Shown: positions 41,045 through 52,621, counted from the first letter of the stretch. The stretch is 64,000 nucleotides of DNA from Gracilaria gracilis (GCA_030374805.1 JARGSG010000218.1:744001-808000); one strand, 5' to 3'. Made by a program: numbers and translations. The notes: generated from the letters alone by a model not told the origin.

Positions 41045-44000
41045 GAAGAACTGTTGGGCGAATCCCGACAGTAAGAACTACAAGGGAAAGAAGCTGGGTC
41101 GTCAGGCTCGTGCTGGTCAGTATGAGGGCGAAGATGACCCCGAAGGAGTGGCTGGTCTACTTGTAGCACAGTTCGAAGAAGTTGAAAACGAACACATAGA
41201 GACGGTGGATCTCACGTGTGAGCCAGGAGATCACTCTGATGTTGTATCGTTGAGCGAGACCGCATTTGTGGCCAACCATAGAGTACGGAAAGGCCAGGAA
41301 CACTGCTGGTATTTGGATTGAGGTGTCTTAAGGCGCATGACGAACAACAAGGACTATTTCGCGTCTGCAATACAGTCGTCCGCCAAGAGCAACGTTCCAA
41401 TTGGGGATGGTACTAAGATTGTAGTCGCTGGAGAAGGCCGAGTACAATGCTGGGTACCCAATGAAGATGGTCAGCTCACGAAGGCTTACGTACATGACGT
41501 TCAATACGTACCAAATCTGATTTGCAGTCTTCTATCCGTCAGCGCGATTCGCAGGAAAGGATACATGACTGTCTTCCTGACAAATGTGGAGGGCTCTGGC
41601 TCGGCTATGATCTTGAAACACGCCACAGCTCAAATTCGGACATTAGAATATGAACTGGTCGAAGGGCCATACGATCTTGGTATATATCCCACGGAAGACT
41701 GTACCAGTATGTCTTTGGTTGCTAAAGGGGACAAGAAGCTGAGGGTGCTCTGGCATCACAGACTTGGTCACACGAGCCTTGATTATTTAAGAAGGACTGC
41801 GAACATCGTGGGAGGAGTCCCGAAGAGGATACTGAGTGATTTGGGCTACTGTGAGCCATGTGGCGAAGGCAAATCGAAGCGGACATCGCGACTACCACTA
41901 ACACAGCCTCTTGGTACTGAGGTTCTGGATCTCGTCCACTCGGACGTGTTAGGACCCGTGGACGTCGGGACATTGTCAAGGTCGAATTATTTTGTTTCAT
42001 TGTACGACGACAAGAGCCGCATGTCTGCTATCAGATTGTTGAGAGAAAGGACGCAAGTGGATGGTCGAGTGAAGGAGATGATTGTGCTGTTTGAAACACA
42101 CTCAGAACGGAAGCTCCAGCACATTCGCTTTGACAATGCAGGAGAATATCTCTCAGACGAGATGACTGACTGGCTCAAACAAAGGGGTGTTCTCATCAAA
42201 CCATCCCCCGCGCACAGTTCTGAGTCGAACGGTAAAGCCGAAAGGCTGAACCGCACGCTCAATGACAAAGCGCGAACAATGCTCAGAGTCCTGGAAGGAA
42301 CTCCACGATGCAGTCAACCCTGGGGAGAAGCTGTTAACACAGCACACTACTTGAGGAACAGGAGATTTGTTCGCAGGGAAGGAGAACAAAACATGACTCC
42401 TATAGAGGCTTTCACAGGAATGAAGCCAGACATTTTACACTTGCGCACGTTTGGTTCAAAGTGTTACGTCCACATCCCGAAGGAGCGCCGCAAGTGTAGC
42501 GCCAAGTACAAGAACCGGAACATGAAGAGAATTATGGTTGGTTATGAACGCGGGACGTGCTACAGAGTCTACGTTCCAGATACAACCAGATGTTTGTGTC
42601 GAAGGATGTCACTTTCAAAGAAGCCGTTACTGGGTGGCAGAGTGCTGCCACCACACTCGGCATAGATGAAATCGATTTGGCGGCAGTCCCACAGGCAGAC
42701 GGGAAGGAGAATGAAGAAAAGAAGATGGAGGTGAAGACCGAGGACACGGATATGGACTGGAATATGAAGCAATTGAAGACTGAAGATACTTTGGCTGATG
42801 AAGAAGAGGATAATCTGATCTTTGTCGACGCACATGGTGAATACACGTACGACCCAGAATTGGTAACCCATTATCCCTCCACACCAAGGCGCTCGAGTAG
42901 GATCCGACAGACGCCACAACGATTCACACCCGATACCGTGCTTGCGGTGCTCACAGTGAACATCATGGGAAATGTTGTTGACGAAGACAATCCATTGACT
43001 GTTCGGGATGCTATCACTGGAGACGAGGCTCCACAGTGGAAGGCCCCCATGCAAGAAGAAATGAATCACATGCAGGATCGTGCCGTCTGGGAGTTGGTAC
43101 CGCGTACACCGAACTGCAAGCCCATCACCAACCTGTGGGTGTTTCTGAAGAAACTTGACGATCAGGGAAGACCTGAACGCTATCGAGCACATCTTGTGGC
43201 ACGAAGATTCACACAACGGGCCGGTATTGACTACACTGGGCTCTTCTCGCCCGTTGTCAAGTACAGCACTGTTAGGGCAGTTCTATCTCTCGTTGCAGCT
43301 CATGGGATGGAGGCGATACATTTAGACGTAAGCACTGCATTCTTATATGGGGATCTCTCTGAAGAACTTTATATGCGCCAATCTGAAAAATTTATTCATC
43401 CGAAAAAGCAGAACTACGTATATAGGTTGCACAAAGCAATTTACGGGCTGAAGCAAGCAGCGAGAGCCTGGCGCGGAAATTTCAAGAAGATCATGCAAGA
43501 TATGGGTTGCAATCTGTCAGATAAAGATCCAGCTCTTTTCTTCTATGAGGTTCGACAGTACCGACTGATGGTGCTGGTGTACGTGGATGACGGACTCGTG
43601 GTTGGTAGAGGCAAAGAAGATCTACATAATTTTGTGAAGCAACTGGAGACCCATGTTCAGATCCGAGTGTACACCAAACCACGTAAGTTCCTTGGAATAG
43701 TGATCGAGCAAATGGCTGATGGACAGGTACTACGACTCCACGACGAGCCTTTGATCGAACGTTTGGCTAAACAATTCCGGGTAGACACCGCCTCAGCCGT
43801 GAGTGTACCACTTCAGAGTACATTTTTCCGCAAAGCAGATGAGACAACATAGATGAGACTCTCTACCGCGTACTCGTTGGATCTTTGATGCACGTATGCA
43901 ACACAGTTCGTCCGGATATCTCTTTTGCGGTGGGGTACTTGGCTTGCTTTATGCAGAATCACACCCGTGAATACTGGACGGCCGCAAAGAAGGCACTGAA

Positions 44001-44513
44001 GTACCTATATTCTACTCGCAAGTCTGCTATAGAGTACAGAAGGGACAACAGAGCTGTTCTGGAGGGCACTTCGGATGCAAATTTGGTGGAGATCGTGAAG
44101 ACAGGAAGTCCACAAGTGGTTTTGTTTTTACCTACGGTGGTAGACCGATTTCTTGGCACAGGAAGAAGCAAACCATAGTCTCTCAGTCCACATTGGAGGC
44201 TAAATATGTCGCTATGTCCTTCGCCTTTCGAGAGAGACTCTGCTTAAGAAGACTTCTCAACGAACAACCTGGACATTCTGAGCAGTGTGTGGACATATTT
44301 GGGGACAACCAAGGTATGATCATGCTTGCGAAGGACGAAGTTCTGAACGAACGTACGAAACATATCGAAGTGAAGTATCATTTAGTAAAGGATTCGGTAG
44401 AGCGCGGACCAGTCAGGATTGGATATCGAAAGGGTAGCGAGTTGGGTGCAGACCTGTTTCCAAAGGCCCACGGTCCAGGAAAGCATTCAAAACTCGTGCT
44501 AAATTCCGCATGA
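41045..44513 (+). pseudogene. copia pol: protease-integrase-RT-RNase H, several breaks
   Basis: After the zinc-knuckle end, the protease motif is dead: WYLD is followed by TGA (41319-41321) where DSGAS would be. Integrase (41337 on) has HHRLGHTS...CEPC and the D-D-E core (HSDVLGP, FDNAGEY, GKAERLNR). A frameshift near 42580 leads into the RT: WVFLKKLD, HLDVSTAFLYGDL, AIYGLKQAARAW and catalytic YVDD. A further frameshift near 43850 and one near 44180 separate RNase H pieces (STLEAKYVAMS, DNQGMIMLA, KHIEVKYHLVKD). Domain order protease-integrase-RT-RNase H is diagnostic of Ty1/copia. Confidence 0.9.
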
Positions 44514-44539
44514 GATACGGAGATTGGAACGAGAGGGAC

Positions 44540-44885
44540 TGTAGAGAGTTCATAACCGCTTAGATCTTGGGTACAGGTGCGGTGGAAACGTTTGGTGCGG
44601 ATGCGCAAACGATCAACCGGCACCACCAGAGTGCAGTAACTACTTGGTCCTGCACACTGGTGCAGTGCGGTACGTTGAACTACGATTGCGTTCCAAAACG
44701 TATAAAATGCTGTAGCTCCAAATGGGAGTTTGGAGCAAGCATGTTGAAATCCTAGGGACAGACTGAAATGTGTGTGACTTCCCGCGTGGAAGTCAATAGT
44801 ATATGTAGTCACCGAAAATTAGTAAAGCCTAGTGAGCTGGGATGACCTCGACAACCTTCTAGACCCCAGCTACACTCTTCTAACA
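44540..44885 (+). repeat. 3' LTR of the copia element
   Basis: 346 bp, TGTAGAGAGTT...TTCTAACA. A purine-rich tract (GGAGATTGGAACGAGAGGGA) ends just before it and is the likely polypurine primer. Confidence 0.92.
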
Positions 44886-46466
44886 CCTCGTACACTCAAA
44901 GCCATCGGCGGAAAGTGTTAGAAACACAATGATTTCCTTCCCATCATTCTCCCAGTTGAAGAGCTTCCCAGAGTGTTTTCTAACGAACATATTCCCATGA
45001 TAATAGTCGTGATATTGCGTCTCCGACAGATCCTTTGACAGTTACTCTTTCGCTCTCACGCATCCGTCAATGAGAGAATTCATTGAATTAGCGGAACTGC
45101 AAACCTCCCTCAATGCCGATGATGGTTTCAAGAACCAGAACTTTTCAGAAGTTATTGAGAAATCAGAACCGCATACTGGACTTTTAGAGGCTGAACGAAG
45201 CATCCCAGACTGAGCTGTATGACCACTGGGGCACATTCGAACATATGAATTTGTTCAACCTGAATCGCGAATGGCAGACGCAATCAAAGACCTATAATGG
45301 AATCGAGAACTTATTGGAGGCATCTTTACAAGCATCTCCATGGCGCGCTGGGAAACGTTGGAAAGCTCGGCCGCGTAAATCAGACCAGCAAGTCGTTCGT
45401 ACTCAACTTGTTTTGGACTCAGCTCAGCACTCCTGGCGTATGTTGTGGAAGGGCTTGGACTAGCAAATGGCTCGCTTTCATAACTGTTGGAAACAATCGC
45501 TATTGAATCAAGGTCTGATTCTACGACACCCAGAGCAACCGCATCGTCACCACTTCATTCGTATCGGTCTCCTGGATCATTACAAGAGCCTTGTTTCGCT
45601 TCCATTGCTTGGTGTTCAGGAACCAAGCTCCCATGCGATGTCGTGTTTTCTGTGACCACTGCTTCAGAATTCTTGACGAGCACATGTTGAATACATATAG
45701 ATCCGCCTGTCTCGGCTTGCTTTGCAGGTATGTTGTGCGGCGCTGAAATACTCTTGCTTTTGCTCTGCCACCTGCAAATTCGCTTGCAACTATCCACTTC
45801 CTTCTTATTTTTGCCTTTTCCGCTGTTGCCGAGTCCCTTCTCACCTTCAGGAGATGGAATTGGAGCTATGTTTCTGTAAGAAGAGATATCTCCCACTGAC
45901 CTCTCTTTCTTCCTCTCGCTCCGGTCCTCTTCAATTGAAATATAAGGGAGGTGGATGGGTGATTCGACTAGAGAATCAGCGCATATATATTTCAGGTCCG
46001 TCGGTCGTAGGATGATGTTGGATTTGACATCATAGCTGCAGCTCTATGTCCTACCAGCGGAGAAAGGAGCCATGTGGGCGCATAAAATTGGCTATAAGGA
46101 AGCATCGTGCCCCGGCGAGCTTCTTCTAATCGGAAAATCTCTGAATTTTCCTTTCATTAACGGTTTTCACTTTGTTCGAAAAGCAGTTTATCTGCTTTGA
46201 TCCTCCCGACCTTCTCTCCCCGTCGGTCTCCACTCATCTCTTCGAGGTTTCTTTCTGGTTCGCCCACACTATCTGTTGTGAATAGTCCACTCTCTTCGGG
46301 ATCCTTAGCTATCTCCCTCCCTCCCTCCAGCCAGTTTACAGACCATTATTCCTATCTGATTACCGGTTTCGTAAGTTTTAGAACGCGTTCACGAACACAG
46401 GGGAACGGAAACCCTTTGATTTATTTCTGACGTTTTGTATCTTTGTCTATATCTGTCAAGGACGAG
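44886..46466. other. Region without a recognisable gene
   Basis: Short open frames occur on both strands but none shows a family motif. The stretch at 45060-45215 reads as coding-like on the plus strand (MREFIELAEL...) and could be a gene remnant. Confidence 0.3.
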
Positions 46467-47657
46467 ATGAGTGCTAGGATTTTGCATCATGTGACGGCTG
46501 ACAGTGCCTTGAACCCTTCAGTGTCGAACCAAGTCTCGCAGCGCAATACATTCGGCTCGGCCTTGGGGGTTTCGGAGGAAAGGGCGGAAGTGGGAGGACT
46601 GGCACTGCACTCCAATCCTTCTGAAGCTAAGGTTCTCCCGCAAAACTCCGTCGGCATCCCAACAGCGTCAGATAGGAGGAGGATGAAGGCGAACGACAGG
46701 CCTGGGGTTCCGACCGGTACTGTGGTCTCAGCTCGTGCTGTGTTCAACAGTCTGTACCAGAAGCAAATGGGTCTGAGCACAGAGTCGTTTGACTCGAACT
46801 ATCCTGTGTACTTGGAACTGGCGAACATGATCAAGGGCGATATCCGTCAATGTTTTTATCAGAAGCTAAACTTGGTGCGAGGATCCGGCACATACAAGTC
46901 GGTGAGGGTGGAGTTCTCTTCCCAGATATCTGCGTTGAAGAGGAAGCTGGAAGATACCTATCCGGTTCTGGGTGCTGCGCAGAGCGGTTGGATATCGAAT
47001 GAGTTTGTCAAAAAAGCAATTCAACGCGACAAGAAGTCCACCGCCTAAGCAGCAAAAAAGAAGGTGGCTGAGCAGAAGAAAAAGAGCGCCTTCGACGACA
47101 CTGCTACCATTACTCGTACTTCAGACACGCCGCAACTGGCTGCGCCGCCTTCAGATGTCGGGGGGAGTGAATATGGTGGGACACCGAAGTTAAATAATTC
47201 TATCGGCGGCACCGAAGGAAGAAGCGAAGAGATCTGTGGTAGTATTTGTGCTCAGCAACAGGCTACGGTGGCTGCGGACAGGGATATACGAGACCGCATT
47301 GGTGGTGATGCTCAGACCAAGAGTCAGTTTGAAAAGGTTAGCCACTGGCTGATCCGTCATAGGCGTGGCCAGAAACGTGTTTCAAAGCCCAAGTCTTTGG
47401 ATGTTGGGAAACGTCGCAAACGTATCCAGAAGCATTTCAAAAGGCCTTCGGCATCTGAAGAAAGTTTTGATGCAGATGACGAAACCTCATTGACGGTAAA
47501 TCCAGAGCCACCTTGGCCACAAAACAGCCGAAGGATTGCGCGCGCTGTGCTTCAGAAGTGGGATCCTCATCCGAGAGCTCTGATGCTGCCAAGGACGATG
47601 AAGTCGAGGAAGGAGGCGTTCGAGGAGATGATTGTCACTCTGAAGATGAGGCCATGA
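46467..47657 (+). pseudogene. Unknown protein gene with one internal stop
   Basis: The frame from ATG 46467 runs 193 codons to TAA 47046-47048 and then continues open in the same frame to 47657 (about 396 codons in all). The first part has a predicted folded region (AVFNSLYQKQMGLSTESF, DIRQCFYQKLNLVRG, FSSQISALKRKLEDTYPVLG) and the second is Lys/Ser-rich, basic (KPKSLDVGKRRKRIQKHFKR) then acidic, typical of nuclear proteins. No family is recognised. Alternatively the first part alone is the gene. Host or transposon origin cannot be told. Confidence 0.4.
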
Positions 47658-48294
47658 ATTGTCATGCAAGATTCTCATGGGGGCGTGGTAAGTATTCATC
47701 ATCCAGCCAAAATATTGAGTTATCGGATTCGGACGGAAAAAAGTAGATATATAAAGGGCCAAAAAAGCAAGGAAGTCCCGAAATCGGCATCTGCATCACC
47801 CGAAGAGAACTTTCTGCCCTCCCCGCGGTTCCCACAAGTCTTAAGTCTGGGAAAGTGGGAGCCACTACCTACTATCTGTGTGTTAAGTTTTTCTTTTCTA
47901 CTCATGTGCTTCATTTCATGTATCTTACCACGCCACCTCCTTTGCCTTAGTATGGGTGGTATTATGTGGCGTTACATGCTCACGTGATCCAAGAAGTTGA
48001 TGTGTTGTATGACCGCCGTATGATGTGTGTCCTTATTTGTACTGTGAGCAGTTCACGGGTTCCTCGCATGTTCGTGGCACATCTACGATAGTTTATCGCC
48101 AAGTCCTATGATGACAAAGGCACAATATTCGGACGGAGTAACGACCTAGTTTGTACTAGAATTGAGAAAAGTAAAGCCCGTATAGGGATCTGTGTTGTTT
48201 GTCTTATGGTAAGCTTTTGGACATATCGTGGTCTTTGTTTAATGATGTCTTAGGACACATTTTGGTGAGTACTTGCGTGCATTACGGCTCTTTT
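47658..48294. other. Intergenic stretch with no recognised gene
   Basis: I see no gene, RNA or repeat here up to the left end of the gypsy deletion derivative. Confidence 0.35.
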
Positions 48295-49584
48295 TGTAAT
48301 ACAAAGAGACGAGATGTCAGATCGAAGGGCGCGGTAGATGCGATTCTCCTGGGGGTTACGGATGTCAGCAGGTCCCCAGCAGTCGTTGGAGAGGTCCTTT
48401 CCAATCAACGAAGGTTCGTTAGACTTCTCCGAGGACGACTTTGAGGAGCGATCTTTGTTCTTCGCATTCTTCGACTTTGAGGACTGTCCAGCTTGTCCTT
48501 CGTTCCACTTCTCAGAGATATAGATGGTACGAACGTAGTTGTAGACTTCAGACATGCTAGGAGGGTGGCCGTCAGGGAAGCGGATGGACAACTTCTTCTT
48601 GAACAAGACTGGTAGTGATAGCTGAAAGAAAGTAAACGCTTCTGAAACAGGAGTGTCGCAGATATCTACAAGCTGGCGGAACTTCGTGATATGGCTCTCA
48701 AGAGATCCATCGCTGAAACGCAAGCGAATCAATTGGACACGCGCAAGAGCTGTTTCGTTGGCGGGGACGAACTCACCGAGCATAGCAGCTTGGAGTTCAT
48801 CGAGAGTGGCGATCGGGTTTCCATCGCGAATCGAACGTGCGTACCAATTGTCTGCGTTGTCGCGCAGAAGACAAGAGGCAATGTGGACCTCCTGTGTATC
48901 GGTGATGGACGGACAGAGAGATGTTACCTTTCGCACGTTGGATATGAATGATCTTACCTTAATGGACGTGCGCTCGCTGTCTCGTCCATGATAGGTCGAG
49001 AAATTTGAGGACTTCAGGACCTGTAGGAGGGATGTGGAAGAACCAGGTGTGGAAGTGTTTGGCCGCACTGCACTCTCCGGATTACGTCGCGGCGGCAGTG
49101 AGGGTGGGGATGGTAACCTGGGAGGTGCTTCGAGGCGGTTCTGAAGCGTGTTGAGTTGAGCGACAACCATAGACATGGTTTGCTGCTGTTCCTGTATCAT
49201 TGACAAGAGTTTCGTTGCTGCTACCTGCGGTGAAGAATGTGTGGAAACCAAATTGATGGCTGCTGTGTTCCCCACCGGAGCCTCTGAGGTAGGAACAGAT
49301 TCGGACCGAGTTGGCTGTGTAGGTAGGTTCGCATGCACCGAAGGTTGCGAGGTTGCGGAGACAGGAACAGGGTTCGATTGTTGGTGCGCAGATGGCAGAG
49401 TTGGAGGAGGCAGGGGTTGCGGAGCGGAGTGAGCCGAGCCTGAACCATTGTTTGAGGGGTGATGCACGGAAGGCTGTGTCGGGGGAGTCGTCGGGTGTGA
49501 ACCGGAATGATGGGAAGCACTCTGGTGGGACGAAGCTGTCGGAGTGTTCCGGCGGCCCAGTTTGGACTGACAAGCCAGCGGCAT
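48250..49584 (-). CDS. gypsy-3 gag, intact capsid frame
   Basis: 444 aa from ATG 49582-49584 (MPLACQSKLGRR, identical start to gypsy-1 gag). Pro/Ser/His/Thr-rich N-terminus, then the capsid domain (FSTYHGRDSERT, ADNWYARS, EFVPANETALARVQL, LPVLFKKKLSIRFPDGHPP). The frame runs through the deletion point at NRIYRA and takes its last ~26 codons from LTR and flanking DNA, so the zinc knuckle is lost. An intact gag on a pol-less element could act in trans. Confidence 0.85.
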   Translation of the reverse strand: MPLACQSKLGRRNTPTASSHQSASHHSGSHPTTPPTQPSVHHPSNNGSGSAHSAPQPLPPPTLPSAHQQSNPVPVSATSQPSVHANLPTQPTRSESVPTSEAPVGNTAAINLVSTHSSPQVAATKLLSMIQEQQQTMSMVVAQLNTLQNRLEAPPRLPSPPSLPPRRNPESAVRPNTSTPGSSTSLLQVLKSSNFSTYHGRDSERTSIKVRSFISNVRKVTSLCPSITDTQEVHIASCLLRDNADNWYARSIRDGNPIATLDELQAAMLGEFVPANETALARVQLIRLRFSDGSLESHITKFRQLVDICDTPVSEAFTFFQLSLPVLFKKKLSIRFPDGHPPSMSEVYNYVRTIYISEKWNEGQAGQSSKSKNAKNKDRSSKSSSEKSNEPSLIGKDLSNDCWGPADIRNPQENRIYRALRSDISSLCITKRAVMHASTHQNVS

Positions 49585-49889
49585 GGTTTAGAGGGCGGTG
49601 TTCCAGCGGTGAGGAACGTAAGATGATGCTACCAATTGTAATACAAAGAGACGAGATGTCAGATCGAAGGTGAATACAGGTGAAGGGTGGTGGCCACTGC
49701 TTGTCTCTCGAGAGGAGGACGAGGCAGAGCACACCGCTGTCTTTATACTGCGCTGAACACACTCGCTCGCGGAGGAGTGTAACTACAGATTCGACGCGAC
49801 GTAGCTTGTAGTGTCACGCGCAATGCTAGTTGTGACTAAATAGAGACAGCAGTGTATCGAGAAGCTTAAAGTAGTACTAGTGTGTTACA
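48295..49889 (-). mobile_element. Gag-only gypsy deletion derivative (gypsy-3)
   Basis: Bounded by the 5-bp target duplication CTTTT (48290-48294 and 49890-49894). On the minus strand it reads full LTR (49889-49637), primer site TGGTAGCATCA, gag, and then only the last ~32 bp of the 3' LTR (48295-48327). Pol and most of the 3' LTR are missing; the breakpoint lies at a shared GAAGG. It is the same family as gypsy-1. Confidence 0.88.
49637..49889 (-). repeat. 5' LTR of gypsy-3
   Basis: 253 bp, TGTAATACAAAG...GTGTTACA. It resembles the gypsy-1 LTR at its ends (TGTAATACA.AG; GTGACTAAA.A; TTGTAGT) but is diverged within. Confidence 0.85.
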
Positions 49890-50281
49890 CTTTTCCACCA
49901 ATTTTCCAACCACGCCTTCCCTTCAGCTTGCGTCCGACAAAATGCCACAAAATGTCCGCGAAATGACCAAGGTCGCCTGCTTCTCGGACATAGTATACCA
50001 TGCCGAATAAGGCCGTTTTTGGACATCTTTGAAGGCAATTTTGGGCCTAATTTTTGGCCATACCCGGATCATTTTCCGAACCCAAAAACTAGAATTCTTT
50101 GGATTGCCTTAAGGCCATTTTTCGGACAATTTCGGACCATTTACTCTGCCTACAGGGGCTATTGATTCACTGTGGTCTGTTTTGCCTTTTTTGAGCTGCT
50201 AATCTCGGGCTATGTTCTTGTGCGCTCCACAGGATTTGTGTTTATCAGCGCTGTTTTTTGTTTTCCCCTAAGTATATAGGG

Positions 50282-50399
50282 GTTATCAACTGGCACGAGA
50301 GTGCGATATGAGCGCGATGGATTTATTTTCCCGAAGCAGAGCCGAGGGAAAATAACCATCTCGAGGGCTCATATCGCGCTCGAATGCCACGTTGATAAC
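50282..50399. repeat. 118-bp foldback (hairpin) element
   Basis: GTTATCAAC...GTTGATAAC ends extend into ~50-nt imperfect inverted arms (shared words GGCA, GCGATATGAGC, ATGG, TTATTTTCCC). A transcript would form one long hairpin. Confidence 0.8.
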
Positions 50400-51385
50400 G
50401 TGTTTGTCGTCGTCCTGGTTCTCAGGAGGTCGCGGGAATTTAGTGCCTTTTAGACAATACCGGGGAGTCAAAAAGTAATTTTCGAGTTCTGTTCTGCTTC
50501 TACTCTTGCCTTTGGTGCTTGGTGCCCTAAGGGTGTGTCTATGTAGTGATGCTTACGTTTTGGATTTTGCTTCTCGCTTTGCTCGCAACCTCCAGGGAGA
50601 TCCGGGAAAACAATCATTTTGAGTTGTAGCGGCGTGTTCAATAAAAAAGTGAAATCGTACGTGACAACATGACATGTCATCAACGCCCAAATCCTTATTG
50701 CGATAAAGACCCTAAGTTTCTATTTTAATGGACAGCTAAAATACGTGTGTTTAAGTGAAGTTGCTGTTACGTAGGTTTGGTTTGTAAAGAACTCAATATT
50801 GAGTTTTTGAAAAGTCAATATTGAGTTCTGGAACCAAAACATTATGGCATAACTTTTGTCCTTAGGATAGGATTTTCTTATATGCTTGCATAACCTCTAG
50901 GCGCATAGGTACACGCATTAAATCTTGACTTCAAATCTGTTCGAGAGTCATGTATTTTTGAGTCTATTGCACTTCAAAGGTGCACAACTACGCTAGTTAT
51001 GCCATTATTAAAGTTTTTTTACGCCATAAGTTTTGTCAATTTGATTGTTTGGAGCAAGATTACTTATCTATAGTGCACATCAAAGTCTTGTGTACAAAAC
51101 TATGCCTTTATGTCAAAGAACCTGCTTGGACCTACAGAAGTTATGGCTGTTCAAGTTTAGTACTTCCAAAACATTTCGAAGTTTACGTTTTGCTTGCAAA
51201 ACCAACAATGTCAGAGACTGCCTGCATACATACAGCAAGGATATAATTTTCTAATTACAACGTGAGCAGAAATGCTGATTTTTAACAGCAATGTAAACAA
51301 GATGATGAGCTTATCTAAACCACTCTGCATGGCTGTTGATAGTTTCTTGGTTTGTTTTTTATTTATTTTTTCTTATGTATTGCCC

Positions 51386-51505
51386 TTCCCGGATCTCCCA
51401 AGGAAAATATCGAGATATGAGCGTTGTATGATGGTCGTCCTTACGTTAGAGTAACGTAAATCTCACACTGGGTCCGTAACGATATTTCCCTCGGAGATCC
51501 GGGAA
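51386..51505. repeat. 120-bp foldback element
   Basis: TTCCCGGATCTCC...GGAGATCCGGGAA outer arms pair over ~27 nt (through the AATATCG block) and the centre is the perfect palindrome TTACGTTAGAGTAACGTAA. A lone GGGAGATCCGGGAA lies at 50595-50608. Confidence 0.8.
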
Positions 51506-51856
51506 ATGTTAGAAATTGTAATCAAGAGTGTAATCATCGTGCGCAGTAGGCGTGTGTACTTAACTTACTGTTGTAATGTATATAGTTTTTGAATATATAA
51601 ATAAAAGACTTTATGCTACGATTCTGCTCTGACCGCGCTCGCACTGGGTAGGGGACTGCTGATGAACTCAAGCTTCTTGGGATTGATCAGGTGCGAGGAG
51701 AGTTGCCCGAACTTCTGAAAACAGAGTTTTGAGACGGTTTATAAAGCGTAACAAATAAGTGATAGTACTGCTAAAAACAACACTACCAATAAAGGCTCTA
51801 TTCCTACATTATATACCTATACAGCACTGATAACTTTTATTGACTGTACCAGCTGA

Positions 51857-51918
51857 GCATATGCGCGTGGAAGGGGCAAAAGAAATGCTTTCAAGCCCCT
51901 TCCAGAATCGCCATATGC
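51857..51918. repeat. 62-bp hairpin
   Basis: GCATATG.CG...TGGAAGGGGC pairs with GCCCCTTCCA...CG.CATATGC around a ~17-nt loop. Function unknown; it lies within the presumed LTR region of the AT-rich gypsy element. Confidence 0.6.
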
Positions 51919-51964
51919 TACAACTGCTCTTCTTTTCTTTAATAATTTGTCCTCAAATTATATG

Positions 51965-52045
51965 ATATTTTACTTTTATTTTGCTTTGTTCCTTTTTTGT
52001 TTGTTTTCTTTTTTTGATTTTTTTTCTTTTTTCCGTTTTTAGTGA
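51965..52045 (-). promoter_or_regulatory. Long polypurine tract of the AT-rich gypsy element
   Basis: The plus strand is almost entirely T/C with few G/A (TTTTATTTTGCTTTG...TTTTTTCTTTTTTCC), i.e. purine-rich on the coding (minus) strand, just downstream of the last ORF. This is the expected place of the PPT before the 3' LTR, which I could not delimit. The rest of 49890-52054 is AT-rich without a gene I recognise. Confidence 0.5.
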
Positions 52046-52054
52046 CTTCATTAT

Positions 52055-52621
52055 CTAGTTTGGATACGGCAAAAATGAATGTCCGCCACCTTTGCGAATA
52101 TCTAATGTAACTGGTGAACCTATTCCTTCTCGTATGTATTTCGAAACTCGTTCTGTAATGTGAATATAGGCCTTAGGTTCTTCTGGATAATGTCGAATGA
52201 TCCCAATAATAAAATAATGCAGTTGTATCATTCTACTTTCAGTAAGTGAAAGACATACTTTTGATTCATGCCTTTCGTATAACGCAAGTATTGTATTTTT
52301 ATCAATTTCCAAAATCAATGGTCCATGTAATTGATAGTATGCCAAAGATATATGAAATATATTCCATAATATAACATTTTGTTTATTTCGGTCGGAGGTA
52401 ACGGCTAACAGCCAGTCGGCTAGTTTCGTATGAACGAATTGTAACTGACCAAGATCCTTGCTATTCAAAATCATGTTGAGAACTCGTTTGATGATGGGCG
52501 AGTGAAGAAGTCGTTGTTCCTTGCTCCGCGCCTTCCATTTATGCTTATTCCTGAGGAGCTGGTCCAGCAGGAGATGGATACATAGTTGGGTTTGGGATTC
52601 TCTGATGTGCGTCTGTTTCAT
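52055..52621 (-). CDS. Post-pol ORF 2 of the AT-rich gypsy element, unknown domain
   Basis: 188 aa from ATG 52619-52621. The region around QNVILWNIFHISLAYYQ and IQLHYFIIGI repeats the pattern of the neighbouring ORF (QNVIVWNIIHICFGFYQ, LQLYFVIIGT), so the two are tandem copies of one helical domain. Position after pol is where envelope-like or accessory ORFs stand in gypsy elements. No signal peptide or membrane span is evident. No named family recognised. Confidence 0.55.
   Translation of the reverse strand: MKQTHIRESQTQLCIHLLLDQLLRNKHKWKARSKEQRLLHSPIIKRVLNMILNSKDLGQLQFVHTKLADWLLAVTSDRNKQNVILWNIFHISLAYYQLHGPLILEIDKNTILALYERHESKVCLSLTESRMIQLHYFIIGIIRHYPEEPKAYIHITERVSKYIREGIGSPVTLDIRKGGGHSFLPYPN

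Larger units (their letters stand above)
33423..44885 (+). mobile_element. Ty1/copia LTR retrotransposon, split by a nested piggyBac
   Basis: LTRs of 345 and 346 bp bound the element; they differ at roughly 5% of positions by eye, indicating an old insertion. No perfect 5-bp target duplication is seen (TTCCG left, CCTCG right). The order gag remnant, protease, integrase, RT, RNase H on the plus strand is the copia order. A 7.1 kb piggyBac lies at 33926-41040. Coding frames carry several frameshifts and stops. Confidence 0.93.

Noticed and set aside
33418..44890. A 5-bp target duplication of the copia element
   Set aside because: Flanks read TTCCG and CCTCG; too different to call.
50595..51399. 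An 805-bp MITE bounded by GGGAGATCCGGGAA inverted ends
   Set aside because: The right end pairs much better with 51492-51505 as part of a 120-bp foldback, and no target duplication flanks the larger span.
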